Shown here piece by piece: positions 36,978 through 51,087 of a stretch of DNA of 64,000 nt; the first letter of the stretch is position 1, and each line of letters opens with the position of its first letter. Source of the DNA: Kuschelorhynchus macadamiae. Lineage: Eukaryota; Arthropoda; Insecta; Coleoptera; Curculionidae. The DNA lies in assembly GCA_030620095.1 (NCBI GenBank), contig JAUTXW010002195.1:248001-312000 (forward strand), given 5' to 3'. A program made the position numbers and the translations under genes. A model generated the notes under the pieces. It made no database searches, was not told the origin of the DNA, and saw only the letters and a list, made by a program, of their open reading frames with translations.

Positions 36978-38057
36978 ATGATTTATTCAATTCAAGAAAG
37001 GGTCGAAATAACGAAACTGTATTATCAAAACGGAAGCATTGCAAGAGCTACCGCCCGGTTGTTTAATGCGTTACATCCAGACAAAAATATTAACCATAAG
37101 TATGTGGCTAAATTAATAAGAAAATTTGAAGCAACTGGATCTGTATCTAATATTCGCCGGAATCAGGAAAATCGTCCAAGTAGAAATGAAGCCAGAGAAA
37201 TAGCAGTTTTGGGACACGTGGCTCTTGACAACACCCAAAGTACTCGTGGTCTGGCTACTTCTTCAGGATTTACACGCTCAACAGTGCAAAGAATTTTGAA
37301 ATCCTATAAATTTCACCCGTACAAAACTAAACTTGTCCATGAGCTTAATGAAGACGATTATGATAGAAGGTTGGAGTTTTGCGAATTAATGACACAACGT
37401 TTGAACAATAACCCAAATTTGTTATTTAACATTTGTTTTTCGGATGAATGTACCTTCTATTTACATGGTGCTGTAAATAGACATAATTGTCGATATTGGA
37501 GCGACTCGAATCCACATTTGTTTCGAGAGGTACATTCGCAATACCCACAAAAAATTAATGTCTGGGCCGGCATTTTCGGAAATCATATTGTAGGACCTTT
37601 CTTTATTCCTGGAAACTTGACGGGGGAGTTGTACTTGGACATGTTGGAAAATACAATAGAGCCACGAATAACCGAAATAATAGAAAATGAGGTTAATTAT
37701 AATGAAAATTTTCTTCATTTCCAACAAGATGGTGCACCACCGCACTATGTAGCTCCAGTACGACAGTTTTTGGACACCCATTTCCCAAATCAGTGGATCG
37801 GACGGCGCGGCCCCATTGAGTGGCCACCAAGGTCTCCGGACTTGAGTCCTTTAGATTACTTTCTTTGGGGACATATAAAAAGTAAGGTTTTTAGTACGAA
37901 GCCAGACTCCATCCAAGATCTTCGGGAGCGGATCACGGCGGAATGCAGACAAATAACTCCAGAAATGTGTGAAAATGTTAGGAATAGATTTGAGCAAAAT
38001 ATTTATTATTGCATGGAGGTAAACGGACACCACTTTCAACATTTATTACCACATTGA
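36978..38057 (+). CDS. Intact DD41D mariner-type transposase
   Basis: A 359-residue transposase with no stops. MIYSIQERVEITKLYYQNGS opens the first helix-turn-helix; the second is LATSSGFTRSTVQRILKSY (about 92-110). Catalytic residues: D156 in CFSDECTF, D251 in FQQDGAPPHY and D293 in SPDLSPLDYFLW, 41 residues after D251. The C-terminus NGHHFQHLLPH matches its relatives. It would bind the inverted ends, excise the element and insert it at TA. Of the transposases here it is the only one complete at all catalytic positions. The element around it has a rearranged right end, so mobility in cis is doubtful. Confidence 0.85.
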   Translation: MIYSIQERVEITKLYYQNGSIARATARLFNALHPDKNINHKYVAKLIRKFEATGSVSNIRRNQENRPSRNEAREIAVLGHVALDNTQSTRGLATSSGFTRSTVQRILKSYKFHPYKTKLVHELNEDDYDRRLEFCELMTQRLNNNPNLLFNICFSDECTFYLHGAVNRHNCRYWSDSNPHLFREVHSQYPQKINVWAGIFGNHIVGPFFIPGNLTGELYLDMLENTIEPRITEIIENEVNYNENFLHFQQDGAPPHYVAPVRQFLDTHFPNQWIGRRGPIEWPPRSPDLSPLDYFLWGHIKSKVFSTKPDSIQDLRERITAECRQITPEMCENVRNRFEQNIYYCMEVNGHHFQHLLPH

Positions 38058-38136
38058 CTTTTTGACACATTGTAGCTAAGTAACTAATTTTTGTTTAAAT
38101 TTTAATGTGAATGTAAAACTGTAAATGGTTTAGTGT

Positions 38137-38616
38137 TCCTGATTCCGGCGAATATTAGATACAGATCTAGTTGCTTCAAATTTTCTTATTAATTTAGCCA
38201 CATACTTATGGTTAATATTTTTGACTGAATGTAACGTATTAAACAACCGGGCAGTAGCCCTTGCAATGTTTCCGTTTTGATAATAAAGTTTCGTTATTTT
38301 GACCCTTTCTTGAATTTAATTTATCAATACTTGATATTATTCAATTATTCAAATAACTTCAAAATGGTTGAAGATAGGTATAAACTCTATTATACAAAAG
38401 TTACTAAAAACTTCCTGGAGAATCCAAAAATAGAAAAAAAATTGGGGGTTTCCATTTAAAAATGTCAAGTGTAATGCGATATCTTATTTTTGGAACACCC
38501 TGTATTATACAATCATACATGAAAAGACGTCCCCCTAAAAATCAAAATTGACGTGTCCAAGCGTTTTTCCCAAAATATACCAGGAAAGTCATAAATAAGG
38601 GTGGGACCTTTTCGTT
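38137..38616. repeat. Inverted copy of the 5' part of element D
   Basis: Reverse complement of the element D start, including about 64 codons of the transposase beginning (for example TTCCGGCGAATATTAGATAC is the inverse of 37150-37168). Several substitutions and a deletion between the untranslated and coding parts distinguish it from the left copy. Confidence 0.8.
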
Positions 38617-38764
<148 letters not shown>

Positions 38765-38799
38765 CTTGCAGATAGTGCCATTCAACTATCATACGTAGA

Positions 38800-38930
38800 A
38801 TTTAGACAACAATATATATAAAAAATAGCTATCCAAAACAGCTTATACATTCTATTTTTAAAAAAAGAATACACAAATCTACAACAAAATATCTCGATCA
38901 CAAAATAAAAACCAAAAACAAAATTATATA
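38800..38930 (+). pseudogene. Penelope-like element, upstream coding part
   Basis: The frame gives NSYPKQLIHSIFKKRIHKST and DHKIKTKNKIIY, the linker region after the RT thumb. It is cut at 38930 by transposon E and resumes at 42480. The reading frame is continuous when E and one TA are left out. Confidence 0.65.
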
Positions 38931-39909
38931 CCGGGTGTCAACGATATCGTTTTACACGATGCCATTCAATTGCTTTTTCGGTTAGGATTTTTTTATTTGG
39001 GTTAACGAAATATGGTATTAAGACACATATTTTTCATGAAAAAACAATTGAATATTACTGCCAGTTTTTCCGATATCAGAACCAAGTTAAGAATTTCAAA
39101 TGGAACCCTGTATATTATTTTACATAGTTTGATAGTGCTTAGAATTACCTTTTCAATGACATATCACACGTTATATTTTTTTTCAAAATGGCGGACCAGG
39201 AAGCGCTTTTTCAAAATTCAATATGGCGGTCGTTTCCCGATAACGATGAAATTTTTGTTTAACAAATTATTAAAATATTAAACAAAATCGAGTTTTCAAT
39301 GGATTTTAATCAAATTTAAAATCAAATTTTTAATTTATCACAAAATGGGATAAGTTTAATTTTTTCTCTAAAATGTGAACTTTTTCTTAAATTTTCTCAA
39401 AGATTTTAAATAGAAAGTTGTATTTATTAAATATTAGTATTAAAGTATATCTTATTAGCTACACGAAACCGCATAACAAGCCGTATTTTTGCTTTTGGTT
39501 TCAGAAAAAATTGACAAAACCTTGCCGATATACATTTTTCCTAATACATAAGATGAAACAAACACACACATATTATTAATCAGAAAATCCTGGAATATTT
39601 TTTATTGTTTATTGATAAGTAATTTTGTATTATTTTGACATTTTATGACTGTTGTCTTATTTTAGGAAAGCGAGAAAAAATCACAAGTAGTATTAATTTT
39701 ATTTTACCGGTAGATACGGTGCAGTAACATGAAAGATGACTTAACTAAGATAAGTAGGCCTTGGAAACAATTGCATAGGGATGCCATTATAATTTTCATT
39801 AGATTTAACCAGAAACGTCAAAAGTACTGTTTTGTATCGACATTTCTGATAACTTTCGTTACATTTTTACACTGAGAAGTGGTTCTAGTTAGTTTTAAAA
39901 ATAAATATT

Positions 39910-40970
39910 ATGGTTTATTCAAGAGAACATCAAATTGACATGCTCCTTATTTATGGGGAATGTCGCAAAAATTCAAGGGACATAGAGAGATTACACCAGG
40001 AACGCTTTCCGAATCGTGACGCTCCTTCACATGCATATTATCCTTGGCTAGTACAACATTTAAAAAATTAAAATAATGGTGGTGTCCATGCTAATGGCAA
40101 TGATGGTTTCGTAGTAAGCGAAGAAGTGGAAACAAACGTTTTAGCGTACATCGAGTATGACCGTACAGCTTCCCTTCGTGAATTAGGCAAACAGTGCAAT
40201 ACGTCCCATGAAAGCGCCAGAAAAATTTTAAAGAAACACGGGTTTAAATCGTTTAAGTATCAAATTCACCACCACCTATTTGAAAATGACTTCCAAAGAC
40301 GACTTATTTATTGCAATTGGTTTTTAGATAATTATAGAATAAGTCCTGTGTTTCATCATAAGATTATTTTTTCGGACAAATCAAGGTTTACTAATCTAGG
40401 GATGTTTAATAGAAATAATTTTCGTTATTGGGCAAAGGAAAATCAAAGATTAGTAAGAGAAGGTGCCTTCCAGGAACGTTTTGGAGTTAATGTTTGGTTA
40501 GGCGTTGTAGGACTAAGCGTTATTGGTCCAATATTATTCCATCAGCCTTTAACTGGCGAGATGTATTTGGACTTTCTCGAAAATGAAATTGAACATTTTG
40601 TAAATAATTTGCAGCAAAATGATTATTTAGTTTACCAACAAGATGGCGCCCCTGCTCATAATTTAAGAATTGTTGCAAATTACTTGAATGAACGATTTGG
40701 TGAGAACTGGTTGGGAACCAATGGACCAATTCGATGACCAGCGAGGTCGCCTGACCTAACCCCGCTTGATTTTTCTATATGGGGTCATCTGAAAGAAAAA
40801 TTGTATGCAACTCCTGTAATATCGTTGGAAATGTTAGAAAATAGAATAAGACGAGCCGTTGAGAGTATCTCAGAACAGCATTTACGAAACCTGCTCGCGG
40901 AAAATGTTGAGAGAGAGTTACACTATGCCAAGAACAAGGTGGACAGCGCATAGAACATTTAATTGAGTGA
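39910..40970 (+). pseudogene. DUF4817/DD41D-type transposase of element E
   Basis: MVYSREHQIDMLLIYGECRK opens the protein (DUF4817-like helix-turn-helix). A TAA stop at about 40069 follows HLKN. Then come LRELGKQCNTSHESARKILK, IIFSDKSRFTNLGMFNRNN (first Asp, SDK rather than SDE), YQQDGAPAHN (second Asp) and, after a TGA at 40735 replacing a Trp codon, ARSPDLTPLDFSIWGHL (third Asp; 41 residues between). A one-base deletion near 40927 displaces the C-terminus, which in the other frame ends QRIEHLIE at 40970. Two stops and a frameshift: inactive. Confidence 0.75.
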
Positions 40971-41274
40971 CTTTTTTTGTATTAATTGTGAAAGTTTGAT
41001 TTTAAATTAGCATTAAACCCAATAAAAACCTCCATATTTGTTTATTATTTCTACCTATAATTCAAAAATATCTTCGGTGTTAGAAAATGGCCGCCATATT
41101 GAATTTTGAACAAAAGCTTCCTGGTCCTCCATTTCGAAAAAAAATCAACTTGTGATATGTCAATGTAAAGGGAATTCTAAGTTCTATCAAACGGTGTGAA
41201 AAAATATACAGGGTTCTTTTTAAACTTCTTGATTTAGGTCTAGGTATTTCCGGAAAAACCGAAAGCCTACCGGT

Positions 41275-41525
41275 AAAATAAAATTAATACTACTTGTGAA
41301 TTTTTCTCGATTTCCTAAAATAAGACAGCAAAAATCATAAAATGTCAAAATAATACAAAATTGCTTATCAATAAAAAATATTCCGAAATTTACTGATTAA
41401 TAATTGTGTGTGTGTTTCATGTTATGTATTACGAAAAATGTATATCGGCAGAGTTTCGTCAATTTTTTCTCAAACAAAAAGCAAAAATACGGTTTGTTAT
41501 GCGGTTTTGTTTTTGTTTTTTGTTT
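41275..41525. repeat. Direct repeat of the inner right arm of element E
   Basis: TACCGGTAAAATAAAATTAA and the following 240 bp recur at about 41692-41945 with scattered differences. The preceding 41085-41260 resembles the outer arm at 42165-42340. The block is therefore a second, shuffled arm copy. Confidence 0.65.
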
Positions 41526-42477
41526 TTCTCAGTGTAAAAATGTAACGAAAGTTATCAGAAATGTCGATACAAAACAGTACTTTTGACGTTTCTGGTTAAA
41601 TCTAATGAAAATTATAATGGCATCCCTATGCAATTGTTTCCAAGACCTACTTATCTTAGTTAAGTCATCTTTCATGTTACTGCACCGTATCTACTGGTAA
41701 AATAAAATTAATACTACTTGTGATTTTTTCTCGCTTTCCTAAAATAAGACAACAGTCACAAAATGTCAAAATAATACAAAATTACTTATCAATAAACAAT
41801 AAAAAATATTCCAGGATTTTCTGATTAATAATATGTGTGTGTTTGTTTCATGTTATGTATTAGGAAAAATGTGTATCGGCAAGGTTTTGTCAATTTTTTC
41901 TGAAACAAAAAGCAAAAATACGGCTTGTTATGCGGTTTAGTGTAGCTAATCTAATAAGATATACTTTAATACTAATATTTAATAAATACAACTTTCTATT
42001 TAAAATCTTTGAGAAAATTTAAGAAAAAGTTCACATTTTAAAGAAAAAATTAAATTTATCCCATTTTGTGATAAATTAAAAATTTGATTTTAAATTTGAT
42101 TAAAATCCATTGAAAACCCCATTTTGTTTAATATTTTAATAATTTGTTAAACAAAATTTCATCGGTATCGGGAAACGACCGCCTTATTGAATTTTGAAAA
42201 AGCGCTTCCTGGTCCGCCATTTTGAAAAAAAAATATAACTTGTGATATGTCATTGAAAAGGTAATTCTAAGCTCTATCAAACTATGTAAAATAATATACA
42301 GGGTTCCATTTGAAATTCTTAACTTGGTTCTGATATCGGAAAAACTGGCAGTAATATTCAATTGTTTTTCATGAAAAATATGTGTCTTAATACCATATTT
42401 CGTTGACCCAAATATAAATATCCTAACCAAAAAAGCAAATGAATGGCATCGTGTAAAACGATATCGTTGACACCCGG

Positions 42478-42916
42478 TATATTAAAGGACTGTCGGAAAA
42501 AATCCAACATGTAATGGCCAAACACAACATACATATTGCCCACAAAGGATATAATTTATTAAACCGTCATTATACTAAATTAAAAGCAAAAACCGAAAAA
42601 TTTTAAAAAACACATGTTAGATATGAAATACCTTGCAACGATTGTAATGGCATTTATATCGGTCAAACTAGCCAATACCTGCAATCTAGATTAAAATCAC
42701 ACAAATACGACAAACACAACCAAACGGCCCTTACCAAACACGAACAAAATGAAAAACACACTTTTAATTTCAACAACACCAGAATTTTAAAAACGGAATC
42801 CAATTTCAAAAAAAGAGAAATTTATGAAACAATTGAAATTAAAAGAAACTGTCGAGCTATTAACGATAAAAGAGATATTAATTCCCTTAACAAAATCTAC
42901 TTAAATCTAATTTAAC
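42478..42916 (+). pseudogene. Penelope-like element, downstream part with GIY-YIG endonuclease
   Basis: After the transposon the frame continues IKGLSEKIQHVMAKHNIHIA, then NLLNRHYTKLKAKTEKF followed by a TAA. Next is VRYEIPCNDCNGIYIGQTSQ, a clear GIY-YIG core (GIYIGQT), LKSHKYDKHNQTALTKHEQN and FKKREIYETIEIKRN, ending with a stop after YLNLI near 42915. In Penelope-like elements this endonuclease follows the RT and nicks the target. The TAA before the domain makes it a pseudogene. Confidence 0.8.
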
Positions 42917-44942
<2,026 letters not shown>

Positions 44943-45371
44943 ATTTTTACTAAACTGTCAAAGATATTTCTGCTAAATACATTTTTTTCCTCGTAAACTT
45001 CTGCATTTAATATTTGATATATAATATAGGTACTATTAAATGACAGATGCAGTGGCGTATTTCAAAATGATTATACACTTTCTGGGGGGGCAAACACTGT
45101 ATAATTTGGCAACTATAAAAAAAGAAGTCTTTGGGTTTTGCTAACCACATAACATCAAAATCAGCGACGATTAAAAAATGTCGTCTATAAAATCGGTACT
45201 ATAAAATAATTTTTACTACTTTCAAACGTTTTGCTTTGGTTAGTAGCTCTGAGAGGTGCGTATACACCAGTGGAAGATGGCAACCTACCAAACTGTAAAA
45301 ATGTATTTTGTTTTGTTCTCCAGATTCGTCTAATCCCATCAAATATTGAATATTGAACAGAATTTTAACTA

Positions 45372-45565
45372 AGTAAATAAAAACACTTGTTTAAAAGTTC
45401 CACTTAATTGATTAAAAAAAACACTTGACAATTGTTTCGCCAATACTGTGGCTTGGTCACATAGTAGGTCTTAAATAAAATAGAAGTGTAACACGAACTG
45501 TATTACAGGTAAATACGTGAACCCGTTTTTACAATTGTGGATATTATACAGGTAAAGTTTTTGGG
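45372..45565 (-). repeat. Inverted copy of a Penelope-like element terminus
   Basis: This segment is the inverse of 48505-48700: AACACTTGTTTAAAAG, AATTGTTTCGCCAATACTGTGG, CTTAAATAAAATAGAAGT and CAATTGTGGATATTATACAGGTA match in order. Penelope-like elements often carry a partial inverted terminal repeat next to a truncated 5' end. The minus-strand motif TTGGC-GAAAC-AATTGTC keeps stem II but not the CUGANGA box. Confidence 0.65.
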
Positions 45566-45599
45566 ATTTGACTTCATAGCCTAATAAGTTAATAAACAT

Positions 45600-45930
45600 T
45601 TTAATAAAACATTGTAACTCTTAAAACTAAATACAGCATAAAAATTGCTTTCAATTAATACATAATATCAGCAATTTAACTATTCCAAGTAATGACAAAC
45701 TGATATCCTTTGATGTACAAAATGTATTCCCGTCTTTCAGATGTTATACTATTAATTTTTAAGAACTTACAAAAAGTACTGTTAATCAAATTTATAAGCA
45801 GGAAATCTTAGAAGCCTTGTTTGGATCAAAACTATTTTGAATTTAACGAGACTAAAACATAAAACACAAATAAATTGTTTTATTTTACCACAGAATGCTT
45901 ATTTGGAAATGGCAACACTGCCCACCGTGG
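45600..45930 (+). pseudogene. Penelope-like reverse transcriptase fragment
   Basis: Peptides in shifting frames near 45705-45840: FDVQNVFPSF (RT motif A), then TVNQIYKQEILEAL and FNETKT-like sequence near 45835. The order matches Penelope RT. The catalytic YxDD region is missing because a mariner-type transposase begins shortly after. Confidence 0.55.
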
Positions 45931-46081
45931 AGAAACGAGCAGGCTTCAACGAACATAACAATTCGCAAATATTATCACTTGCAGTTGTCTTGTTTTTTGG
46001 TTCTTTCACCTTAATTTTTTGCCGTATGAGGCAATTCCATACCGTTTTAATATATAGTCGGGATTTAAAAACTCTTTAAAA

Positions 46082-46830
46082 ATGTATACAAATATTAAAT
46101 ATGCAGACATGTTACTTATTTATGGAGAATGTAGACAGAATGCTCATTTGGCGTTCCAAACATACCAGGAAAGATATCCTAACAGGAGGTGTCCTAATGA
46201 CAGAACATTTGTGGCGGTTTTACAAAGAGTTCGCGATACGGGAAGTGTAAAAGTCCGTCAAACTAATTGGGGGCCTGAAAGGCAAATAACACCCGAAAAT
46301 GGGGCACATATTTTAGCCCTAGTAGAGGGAAATCCTGGTTTGAGCACTCGGAAAATCTCGCGACAAGTTGGATTTTCTAATTGAACCATTCATCGTAGTC
46401 TTCGTGAAAACCTTCTGTACACTTAGCATATGCAGCGACTACAGGCTTTAACTTTAGAGAACTTACCCCGAAGAAGAGAATTTTGCCGGTGGTTTCTCCG
46501 AAAAAACCAAGAACACAAAAAGTTACTTTAACCATACTGACAAGTGATGAATGTTGTTTTACGAGAGAGATTATTGTGCTGGGATTTTTCTCTTTTAGAA
46601 GAAATTCCTTTAGCTCAATGAGCCACTGCCTGGTTTCTTCATGATGGAGCCCCTACCCACATTCACAGGAATGTGTTACAACATCTGGATAATACGTTTG
46701 ACAATAGGTGGATAGGTCAAAATGCCCCAGAACCTAGAAAATGGCCTCCGAGGTCGCCAGACCTAAACCCCCTTAGTTTTTATTTTTGGGGCCACATGAA
46801 AGCATTAGTGTATAATAGTGCGATACATTA
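46082..46830 (+). pseudogene. DUF4817-type mariner transposase, decayed (element F)
   Basis: MYTNIKYADMLLIYGECRQN and FQTYQERYPNRRCPNDRTFV form the N-terminal helix-turn-helix, close to element E. After ISRQVGFSN the frame ends at 46382. Later, out of frame, are FLHDGAPTHIHRNVLQHLDN (second Asp) and WPPRSPDLNPLSFYFWGHM, in which Ser replaces the third Asp. The first catalytic block is barely readable near 46540. Element F interrupts a Penelope-like element that resumes after 47836. Confidence 0.65.
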
Positions 46831-46839
46831 ATATGCTTA

Positions 46840-47559
46840 GTAAGTTCATATTCTTTATTAATTTTTGGAAACCAATAAACTTAAATAGGCTTACGCAGTT
46901 AAAAACTATACAAATAAATAATCTAAAAAGTTTTAATAACAGGTTTATACTTTTTTTTTGTTTATGCACGTTGATATTATGTTAACAAACCACAATTTAT
47001 AAAAACATTAGTTCATACATTCCAAAAAAATAATCACAATAAAATAATTGAATCGTTTCTGCTTATAGAGGTATAGGTATAAAATGGACAACTTAGGCCT
47101 GGTCATTTAAATTTAAATCTTATAAACAAATCTGACACATGTTGAGAATAAATAGAAGACTTGGTTATTATATACTAAAAATAATGGATAAATAAATGTA
47201 ACATAGTTTAACTAATAAAAATGGTAATCTTTGATTTAGTAGTTTCCCAGATAAAAAATGATGTAGCTCGGAAGAAGAAAAATCGAAATATTGTTGTAAT
47301 TTAATGACAAAAGGCTTACCTTGTGGAACATTATTGGAAACGTAATTTAACGCGAAATTAAACGGACAAATAAAATATACAAGGCCCAATTTAAATTTTG
47401 GCAGAAAATTTACATTAAAAGTAGACATTTTAATTTTTTTTTCGAAAAGGCGTAATATTTTGAAAAAAAAACACAATAATATGCTTTCATGCTTTTTCTA
47501 ACCTAAAAAGTTTCATTTTAATCAGGTCACCTCAGAAATTTGACACTGTCTTTTTTTTT
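46840..47559. other. Unassigned AT-rich stretch
   Basis: No recognised gene. A minus-strand frame at 47168-47476 has no family resemblance. Confidence 0.35.
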
Positions 47560-47743
47560 TATATGTTATATGGTGATTATAACGTCTTCCAGAAAACTGG
47601 TTTTAGTGCCGCCATTTTGAAAGAAAAATATAACTTTTGATACATCATTGGAAAGGGAATTTTACACAGAATACGACTATGAAAAAAAATACAGGGTTCC
47701 ATTTAATATATTAAAGTTTAAGTCACTTCCGGTTAAACCAAAT

Positions 47744-47745
<2 letters not shown>
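47560..47745. repeat. Right terminal arm of element F
   Basis: GCCGCCATTTTGAAAGAAAAATATAAC, CATTGGAAAGGGAATT and ATACAGGGTTCCATTT correspond closely to 42185-42310 in the right arm of element E. It ends at a TA tract. No matching left arm is evident near 45950, so that end is lost or too diverged. Confidence 0.6.

Positions 47746-47835
<90 letters not shown>
47746..47835. repeat. (TA)n microsatellite, 90 bp
   Basis: Uninterrupted TA run between the end of element F and the resumed Penelope coding sequence. Confidence 0.95.
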
Positions 47836-47837
<2 letters not shown>

Positions 47838-48470
47838 TTAGACTCTTCATAACTATTAAGAATAATAAACACAAGTTTCAAGTTTTCCATAAACCATCTC
47901 ATATGGTCATTACAATACACAATACCTCTAATCATCCATTTGCACATAAAATATCAGCATATAATAGCTTTGTCCATAGTTTGATCAACATACCTCTAAG
48001 TAATGAAAGTTATACTAAAGAATCAATATAATAAAACAAATAACTGCTAATAATGGTTACCATGAAAATGACAAAATTTTAAAAAACAATTATTATAAAA
48101 AGCATTATAGTTAATTTATTATACTAATAAGTTAATTAATTTCATACTTTTACTTACCTATATAAGGAAAATATCAAATGTTGCTAAGTTTTTTAAAAAT
48201 AACTGCAACTATTGCTTTTAAGACCAACAACAATCTTGGTAGATAAAATAAAAACAAATTAAGTTACAGAAAGCAAAAAGTTAACTCCAATTACTCAAAA
48301 CATTTAATTCAGGTAACCCATAGTTTTGATGAGAACTATGAAATTTTACATGTAGAACGGAAAAGTAAAAAACTTACTTTACTAGAAAGTATGGAAATAA
48401 AAAACATAAAAATAATTTAATTATTAAACACATTTTTAAAGGATCAATTGAACCTAAATAGTTCTCCAAT
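47836..48470 (+). pseudogene. Penelope-like element: thumb and degraded endonuclease region
   Basis: Plus-strand frame reads NNKHKFQVFHKPSHMVITIH, then NHPFAHKISAYNSFVHSLIN, the conserved region behind the Penelope RT palm. Further on, near 48305-48470, are FDENYEILHVERKSKKLTLL and ESMEIKN, then NSSPMLNLYEAITQNF, matching the C-terminal end after GIY-YIG. The endonuclease core between them is missing or unreadable. Confidence 0.65.
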
Positions 48471-48504
48471 GCTAAATCTTTATGAGGCTATAACGCAAAA
48501 TTTC

Positions 48505-48700
48505 AAACATTTTACCTGTATAATATCCCCAATTGTAAAAAAGAACTCATGTATTTAATACCTATAATACAGGGGTTATACTTCTATTTTATTTAAGATC
48601 TATCTCTGAAGAAGCCAGAGAGTTTGCGAAACAATTATCAAGTGTTTGTTGCAAAATACATTAAGTGACCTTTAAACAAGTGTTTTTGTTTACATAGTTA
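48505..48700 (+). repeat. 3' terminal repeat of the Penelope-like element
   Basis: Inverse partner of 45372-45565. It follows the last coding block by about 40 bp and contains a hammerhead-like core. Confidence 0.6.
48606..48639 (+). ncRNA. Hammerhead-like motif at the Penelope 3' end
   Basis: CTGAAGA (48606-48612) fits CUGANGA exactly. GAAAC follows at 48628-48632 and ATC at 48637-48639. The region between them pairs only weakly here, but the inverted partner copy keeps GCCA...TGGC as stem II, suggesting that the ancestral form folded. Hammerheads of Penelope-like elements have a very short stem III, as here. Confidence 0.45.
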
Positions 48701-49121
48701 AATATGGAATACCTTCTATAGAATTAATTACAGAAAACTTATCTAGCTAGTAATAGAATAAAATAATTTATTCGCTAGATTAATGAGTTAGGGATAAAAA
48801 CTGTTGTTTTATTGCTATGTTGGAGTACTTCTGACCCTGTGATCTTGGAGTGTAAACCTTATAACTGCTCGAAGAATTTGGATGAATGTTTACAAACTAT
48901 CTGCTAAGTAATTTATATTTAGCAGCTATCAGATATTTTGCATTATTTAGATAGTATATCAAAAAAGCTCGTCTTGTGCCAAAACAAACTGAATATCATG
49001 CAGTTATTACGAAGAAGAACAGGAACACATTACTTTGCTTAATAAAATAGTTTGATTCCTTTTTATGCTATAACTCTAGATTGCATAACAAAACTGGATA
49101 AAATGTATCATTAAAACTTAC

Positions 49122-49302
49122 TGTATTTTTGCATTTGTCCTTCTCGGCACTCTTTGGTGTTCTCGGACTTAACTCGTCTTCCACAGAAGCCATGCGGTTG
49201 AACTGCTGGGTCCTCTGCCTAACACTAAGCCCTGACTTATCTAGATCTTCCGAATTTTCTGGCAACTCGACATTACCACTATCACTTTCTGTTAAGTTTG
49301 CC
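49122..49302 (-). CDS. sowah: SOWAH-family gene, exon 3
   Basis: A 181-nt exon with acceptor TTTCAG at 49303 side and donor GTAAGT (49121-49116). Its phase (one base completing an AGG codon) fits exon 2 exactly and it ends in phase 0. It encodes ANLTESDSGNVELPENSEDL onward to KDKCKNT, a low-complexity acidic/serine-rich linker with VRQRTQQFNRMASVEDELSP in the middle. In SOWAH proteins such a disordered linker separates the N-terminal domain from the ankyrin repeats. The ankyrin-encoding exons should lie at lower coordinates, but I found none in this window. Confidence 0.75.
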
Positions 49303-49812
49303 CTGAAATTAAGTTATAACATCATGGATCGTAAGTCATATTCTGCCCGAATTTCTTTCTGTCAACAATAACTAACTAACACTAGAGGAAGTGAACTAGC
49401 TATTCAATGCCAGTAGATTAAACCTTTAATTAAACATGTGGAAATTATTTTGATGACAGTAGCATAATGATTTTCTGTTTTTATTTTGAAACAAAGATGC
49501 CATCTATCCCAGAATGAGGAAAAATAGAGTCACTGTGTCAAGTTATCGTTCTCAGACTTGAAGGAATTTTCGTTTGAAAACTACCACTTTCAAGACTTAT
49601 CTGATATACTATTTGACACATTAAAACTGACAAGTAGAATACAAACAAATGATAACACGGGATTGATCAATGAACAAACTAATTTACACCATTCGACATT
49701 ATTCCACACGCTGTGGGAAAACAATTAATTTCAAATTTTGCTATGTATGCAAGTTTCCACATAGTTGTAGAAAAAGTTAGTTTACGTAAAAAAAGTTTTT
49801 TTTGGTGCTTAC
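49303..49812 (-). other. Intron between SOWAH exons 2 and 3
   Basis: A 510-bp intron bounded by GTAAGC (49812-49807) and TTTCAG (minus strand). It is the only short intron seen. No transposon fragments are recognised in it. Confidence 0.7.
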
Positions 49813-50236
49813 CTAGAGCTACTTCTATGTTGTCGTGGAGGAGCTAATGGTCGTTCTTCAAGAGTAGAACTAGAACTTACGCTTACGCTATCTAATGAAG
49901 TAGAAGGAGAAACAACTGGAGGGGGATTTCTATAAGGTGGAGGCTTCCTAGGTGGAGTTGAAAGTGAACTAGTGCTGCCGTGAAATTGATAACTACCAAT
50001 ACTGTTATTGTTAAATGGAGAGGAAGGTAAACCTACATTATTTCTCGGATCATATTGGCCCAAAGCAGAATTTAATGAACTAGTTGAGCTCATAGTTGAA
50101 GAGGTGCTCAAAGGAGACAAAGGCGCCTCAAGGCTATTAAGGTACTTGCTTTTCAGGATGAGAACTTTATCGTCTCCCTCTAGTTTTGTGTGGGCCAGAG
50201 CATTAATGTATTCCTTGAATTTTCGCCGGTTTTCAT
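49813..50236 (-). CDS. sowah: SOWAH-family gene, exon 2
   Basis: A 424-nt exon with acceptor TATTTCAG (50237 side) and donor AG-GTAAGC. It completes an Asp codon begun in exon 1 and continues ENRRKFKEYINALAHTKLEG and DDKVLILKSKYLNSL. This is the second half of the SOWAH domain, a winged-helix-like N-terminal domain whose family pattern is ENR..FK.YVN.LA.VK.EDG.K...LK.KY. The rest is rich in Ser and Pro, with STPPRKPPPYRNPPP as a possible SH3/WW-binding stretch. Reading past the donor meets a stop at once, supporting the splice site. Confidence 0.85.
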
Positions 50237-50905
<669 letters not shown>

Positions 50906-51087
50906 AAAGTAGAGAAATGTACAGATAACAATAAGGATGGATATAAAGGTTTATTTTTGAATGTGATGACACCGATGTTTGAAGTCTGATTTACTGCTTG
51001 GCTCATTTTTACTTTGTGCTAATATGTCCAACTCACTTATAAGCTTAGAATTTAGAATTTGAAGAATGGTTATATTTCCAAAGAAAT

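Larger units (their letters stand above)
38931..42477 (+). mobile_element. Mariner-type element E with about 950-bp terminal inverted repeats
   Basis: The left arm (38931-39878, CCGGGTGTCAACGATATCG) and right arm (41526-42477) are inverses over about 950 bp with few differences. TA flanks both ends, the expected target duplication. Between the arms lie a decayed transposase and an extra arm-like block (about 41085-41525) in direct orientation to parts of the right arm. The insertion splits a Penelope-like gene in frame. Confidence 0.8.
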
